NCBI GenBank assembly: GCA_029262415.1 | Contig: JAJCZL010000075.1 | Span: forward strand, 1-51,510 | DNA length: 51,510 nucleotides | DNA from: Deltaproteobacteria bacterium | GTDB taxonomy: Bacteria; Desulfobacterota; Binatia; UBA1149; JAJCZL01 | Direction: 5' to 3' | Shown here: positions 49,577-51,510 of the stretch, in pieces | Numbering within the stretch: position 1 is the first letter of the stretch | How the letters are laid out: the number at the start of each line of letters is the position of its first letter | Position numbers and translations under genes: made by a program | Notes under the pieces: model-generated | Seen by the model: only the letters and a program-made list of their open reading frames with translations | The model's database searches: none | Told to the model about the DNA's origin: nothing

Positions 49577-51058
49577 CTAGGTCAGACAGATCAGCGTCAC
49601 CGGTTGCCCCACTCCGAACTGCAACACCAGCAGCGCGTCGGTCGCGTTGATCGCACCGGTACTGTTGACGTCACAGATACTCAATGGACAGCTGCCGGAG
49701 CCGACACCGGTGTTGAGCGTGATCAACGCATCAGTCGAGGTGCGGTTACCGTCGCCATTGGCATCCCCACACAGAGCTACGCCCGGTGTCTCGAAGACGC
49801 GTGCGAAGATTCCGGCGTCGTCACCGTCTTGGTAGCCGAAGCCGTGCCAGGTAACCACGAACTTTCCCGGGCCGAGGTTCGCTACGTCGGGGAAGGATTG
49901 GAATCCAGTAGTGAACTGATTGGCCTGAAACTGCGTGCCGACAGGAACTCCTAAGGCGGTGAATTGACGGACGGCTACCTCGGAGGCCGCAGCACCACCT
50001 CCTGATGCGTTATCAAACCAAGTGACGACGAAACCGCCGGCATCAGCCGCAACAGCCGGGGCTCCCTGATAGCCGACGGTGTTCGCGTTGACACGAAACT
50101 CGGTGCCGACTTTGGAGTTATTTTCGTTGATCCGTTGGCCGAAGATGCCGTTCGCGTCGCCGTCTTGCCCGAAGCTTTCCCATACGACAATGAACGAGTT
50201 GTCAGCCTGTGCCGCGACCGAGGCGAGCGCCTGATCGCCTGTGGTATAGGTGTTGACCAGATACTGTCCCGATCGAACTGTGAAATTCCCGTCGAACGCC
50301 ACAGCGAAGATCCCATAGCTGCCGCTGTCGCGCGTACCGTCGGTGTAGGCGACCAAGAAACTGTCGTTCGCAGCAACTGACACCGACGGTCGGGTTTGGA
50401 TTAACGGCGCCGGCGGGGTGATGAACTTCTCGCCGCCTAGCGGTTGCAACGAAGCGTCGTATCGACGCCCGGCGATGAAGACCTGGTCTTGAAGGCCGCC
50501 GGGCCCATAAAAAGTAGTCTCGTTGTGCCAAACCACGACGAAGCCGCCATCGGGTGCCGGTGCAACATCGGGAAATCCGGTCTTACCAACGGTGTAGGTG
50601 TTGACCAAGAACTCAGTGCCGATCGGAACGCCGTTGGCAGCAAACGCCTGTGCATGAATACCCGAGAGATTGCCGTCCAGACAGCAATCGGATTCATACA
50701 CCACAACAAAGCGCCCATCGTCGAGCACCGCAACGTCGGGGAAACGACGAAACGACAACCGTTCGGTGTTGGCCGTAAGCTCGCCGTCCTGCCGAACGCC
50801 GGCGCCGTTAAAGCGCTGCGCTCCGATGTTGGCTCCGTACTGTCCGCCTATCACACTGTCATCGCGCCACACGACCACGAAGTCGCCGTTTGAGCGGCCG
50901 GCAACGTCGACCGAGATTTGCTTGCCGGCGGCGGTGGTGTTGACTTGAAACTCGTCTCCGAGCGCAACCAGCGGGGTTTGCGCGGCCGACGTCGACGCCC
51001 AAAAGAACGACGCAAGGCACGCGACGACCAGTGTTCGAGATGTCGCCCGGGAGATCAC
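49577..51058 (-). CDS. Secreted propeller-like repeat protein with C-terminal dockerin-like module
   Basis: 493 residues, GTG start without clear ribosome-binding site. The signal peptide ends ASTSAAQTP. Residues about 30-425 are six or seven repeats of about 60 residues following E-F-x-VNT-x-T-x-G-x-(6)-P-x-VA-x(4)-G-F-VV-x-W, often with DGD(A/D)xGIFxxR; this is a beta-propeller or beta-sheet repeat type. The last 64 residues hold two calcium-loop/helix units: DANGDGNRTSTDALITL and DVNSTGAINATDALLVL, bracketed by Cys, ending GQPVTLIC. The D-x-N-x-D-G-(5)-D spacing matches dockerin loops. It could attach to the cohesin-like lipoproteins of the first region. Confidence 0.85.
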   Translation of the reverse strand: MISRATSRTLVVACLASFFWASTSAAQTPLVALGDEFQVNTTAAGKQISVDVAGRSNGDFVVVWRDDSVIGGQYGANIGAQRFNGAGVRQDGELTANTERLSFRRFPDVAVLDDGRFVVVYESDCCLDGNLSGIHAQAFAANGVPIGTEFLVNTYTVGKTGFPDVAPAPDGGFVVVWHNETTFYGPGGLQDQVFIAGRRYDASLQPLGGEKFITPPAPLIQTRPSVSVAANDSFLVAYTDGTRDSGSYGIFAVAFDGNFTVRSGQYLVNTYTTGDQALASVAAQADNSFIVVWESFGQDGDANGIFGQRINENNSKVGTEFRVNANTVGYQGAPAVAADAGGFVVTWFDNASGGGAAASEVAVRQFTALGVPVGTQFQANQFTTGFQSFPDVANLGPGKFVVTWHGFGYQDGDDAGIFARVFETPGVALCGDANGDGNRTSTDALITLNTGVGSGSCPLSICDVNSTGAINATDALLVLQFGVGQPVTLICLT

Positions 51059-51228
51059 ATTTCGCGATTCACGTCGATAGGTTTGCGCAGTTCGAACCCC
51101 CGTTAAGTACTGTAGGACTAACCCCTAGGCCCGCTTTGGTCAATGGGTCGGGGTTGCCCGCGCTCTACGATCTCGGCGCTCGGATCAGGTTGGCTTAAGG
51201 GATAGAGAAGGGCTGGGAGTCTAACACC
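51059..51228. promoter_or_regulatory. Divergent promoter spacer
   Basis: 170 bp between the divergent propeller-like gene and the NnrU-family gene. Apart from GGGAG before the ATG at 51229 I can point to no specific box or repeat; both promoters should lie here. Confidence 0.35.
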
Positions 51229-51510
51229 ATGACCATCGACCCAACGCTCAATCTTGCGGCCGCCGCCGCCTGCTTCGTCGGCATTCATCTGTTCGTTTCC
51301 GGCACGCGGCTGCGCGACCGCATCGTCGGCGCGATCGGCGAGGGACCCTACGCGGGCCTGTTCTCGCTTGCCTCGCTCGGCTGCATCATTTGGCTGTCTG
51401 TCGCATTTTCTCGCGCCTCCGGCGCGACGTTGACGGTGCTGTGGATACCGCAGCCTTGGTGGCAGCAGGTGGCAATGGCGGTGACGCTCGTTGCGTTCGT
51501 TCTGGCGGTT
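51229..51510 (+). CDS. NnrU-family membrane protein (cut by window edge)
   Basis: The first 94 residues are visible. The N-terminal helix NLAAAAACFVGIHLFVSGT is followed by LRDRIVGAIGEGPYAGLFSL, a helix LASLGCIIWLSVAF, and WIPQPWWQQV. This His-in-helix plus (I/L)GE.(P/G)Y.GLFSL layout is characteristic of the NnrU family, linked to denitrification or nitric-oxide physiology in some bacteria and related to the isoprenoid isomerase Z-ISO. GGGAG lies 10 nt before the ATG. The C-terminus lies outside the window, so completeness cannot be judged. Confidence 0.85.
   Translation, partial: MTIDPTLNLAAAAACFVGIHLFVSGTRLRDRIVGAIGEGPYAGLFSLASLGCIIWLSVAFSRASGATLTVLWIPQPWWQQVAMAVTLVAFVLAV

Overview
The window is about 51.5 kb of high-GC chromosomal DNA from a Gram-negative bacterium. 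Outer-membrane-type lipoproteins, a secretin, periplasmic parvulins and an S41 protease point to a diderm. The secreted proteins have a recurring style: long Cys-rich proteins ending in a GLxGPGR-type signature, Thr-rich linkers, EECDDGN-type Cys repeats and paired D-x-N-x-D-G-type calcium loops. I associate this with uncultured deltaproteobacteria-like lineages such as Binatota or Desulfobacterota-related groups. That placement is inference from protein style, not a measured phylogeny. I saw no rRNA, tRNA, CRISPR array or insertion sequence.

Region 1 (1-19.3 kb) is an envelope and secretome locus. It holds three paralogous Cys-rich exported proteins (1-492 partial, 577-3744, 6986-8971), a PDZ protein, and four lipoproteins (5243, 9183, 9769, 11095). 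The lipoproteins carry five copies of one shared beta-type module that resembles a cohesin. Next come a TMTC-like GT-C membrane protein with TPRs, a VKOR-DsbA disulfide-forming fusion, a small LuxR-type regulator, an S41 carboxy-terminal protease and a parvulin lipoprotein. The Cys-rich protein at 6986 and the distant protein at 49577-51058 carry dockerin-like double calcium-loop modules. The region can be read as a set of surface proteins plus the machinery to oxidise, possibly glycosylate, process and fold them.

Region 2 (19.4-24.1 kb) is mixed housekeeping: CCA-adding/poly(A) polymerase-type nucleotidyltransferase, leucyl aminopeptidase, a queuosine-precursor transporter, a zinc-ribbon membrane protein and a small conserved protein of unknown role.

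Region 3 (24.4-39.3 kb, all minus strand) is one tightly packed run: aroC-aroK-aroB-aroQ-mfd-surA-like-pdxA-pmm/pgm-uvrA-iscS-iscA/erpA. Many junctions are 4-nt overlaps or gaps of about 15 nt or less. It combines chorismate synthesis, transcription-coupled repair (mfd and uvrA), periplasmic folding, vitamin B6, sugar phosphates and Fe-S assembly.

Region 4 (39.3-44.6 kb) has a 0.5-kb repeat-bearing spacer, a PilQ/GspD-type secretin with a tentative PilM-like partner, and a divergent priA.

Region 5 (44.6-47.5 kb) is an accessory island: two PIN-domain toxin-antitoxin pairs, an XRE regulator coupled to a nucleotidyltransferase-fold protein, striking palindromic operators, and a HabA/styrene-oxide-isomerase-like membrane enzyme.

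Region 6 (47.5-51.5 kb) contains a decayed dockerin-like gene end, a TadG-like von Willebrand A protein with a 36-bp Asp-rich tandem repeat inside its vWA domain, a propeller-like repeat protein ending in an intact dockerin-like module, and the start of an NnrU-family membrane protein.
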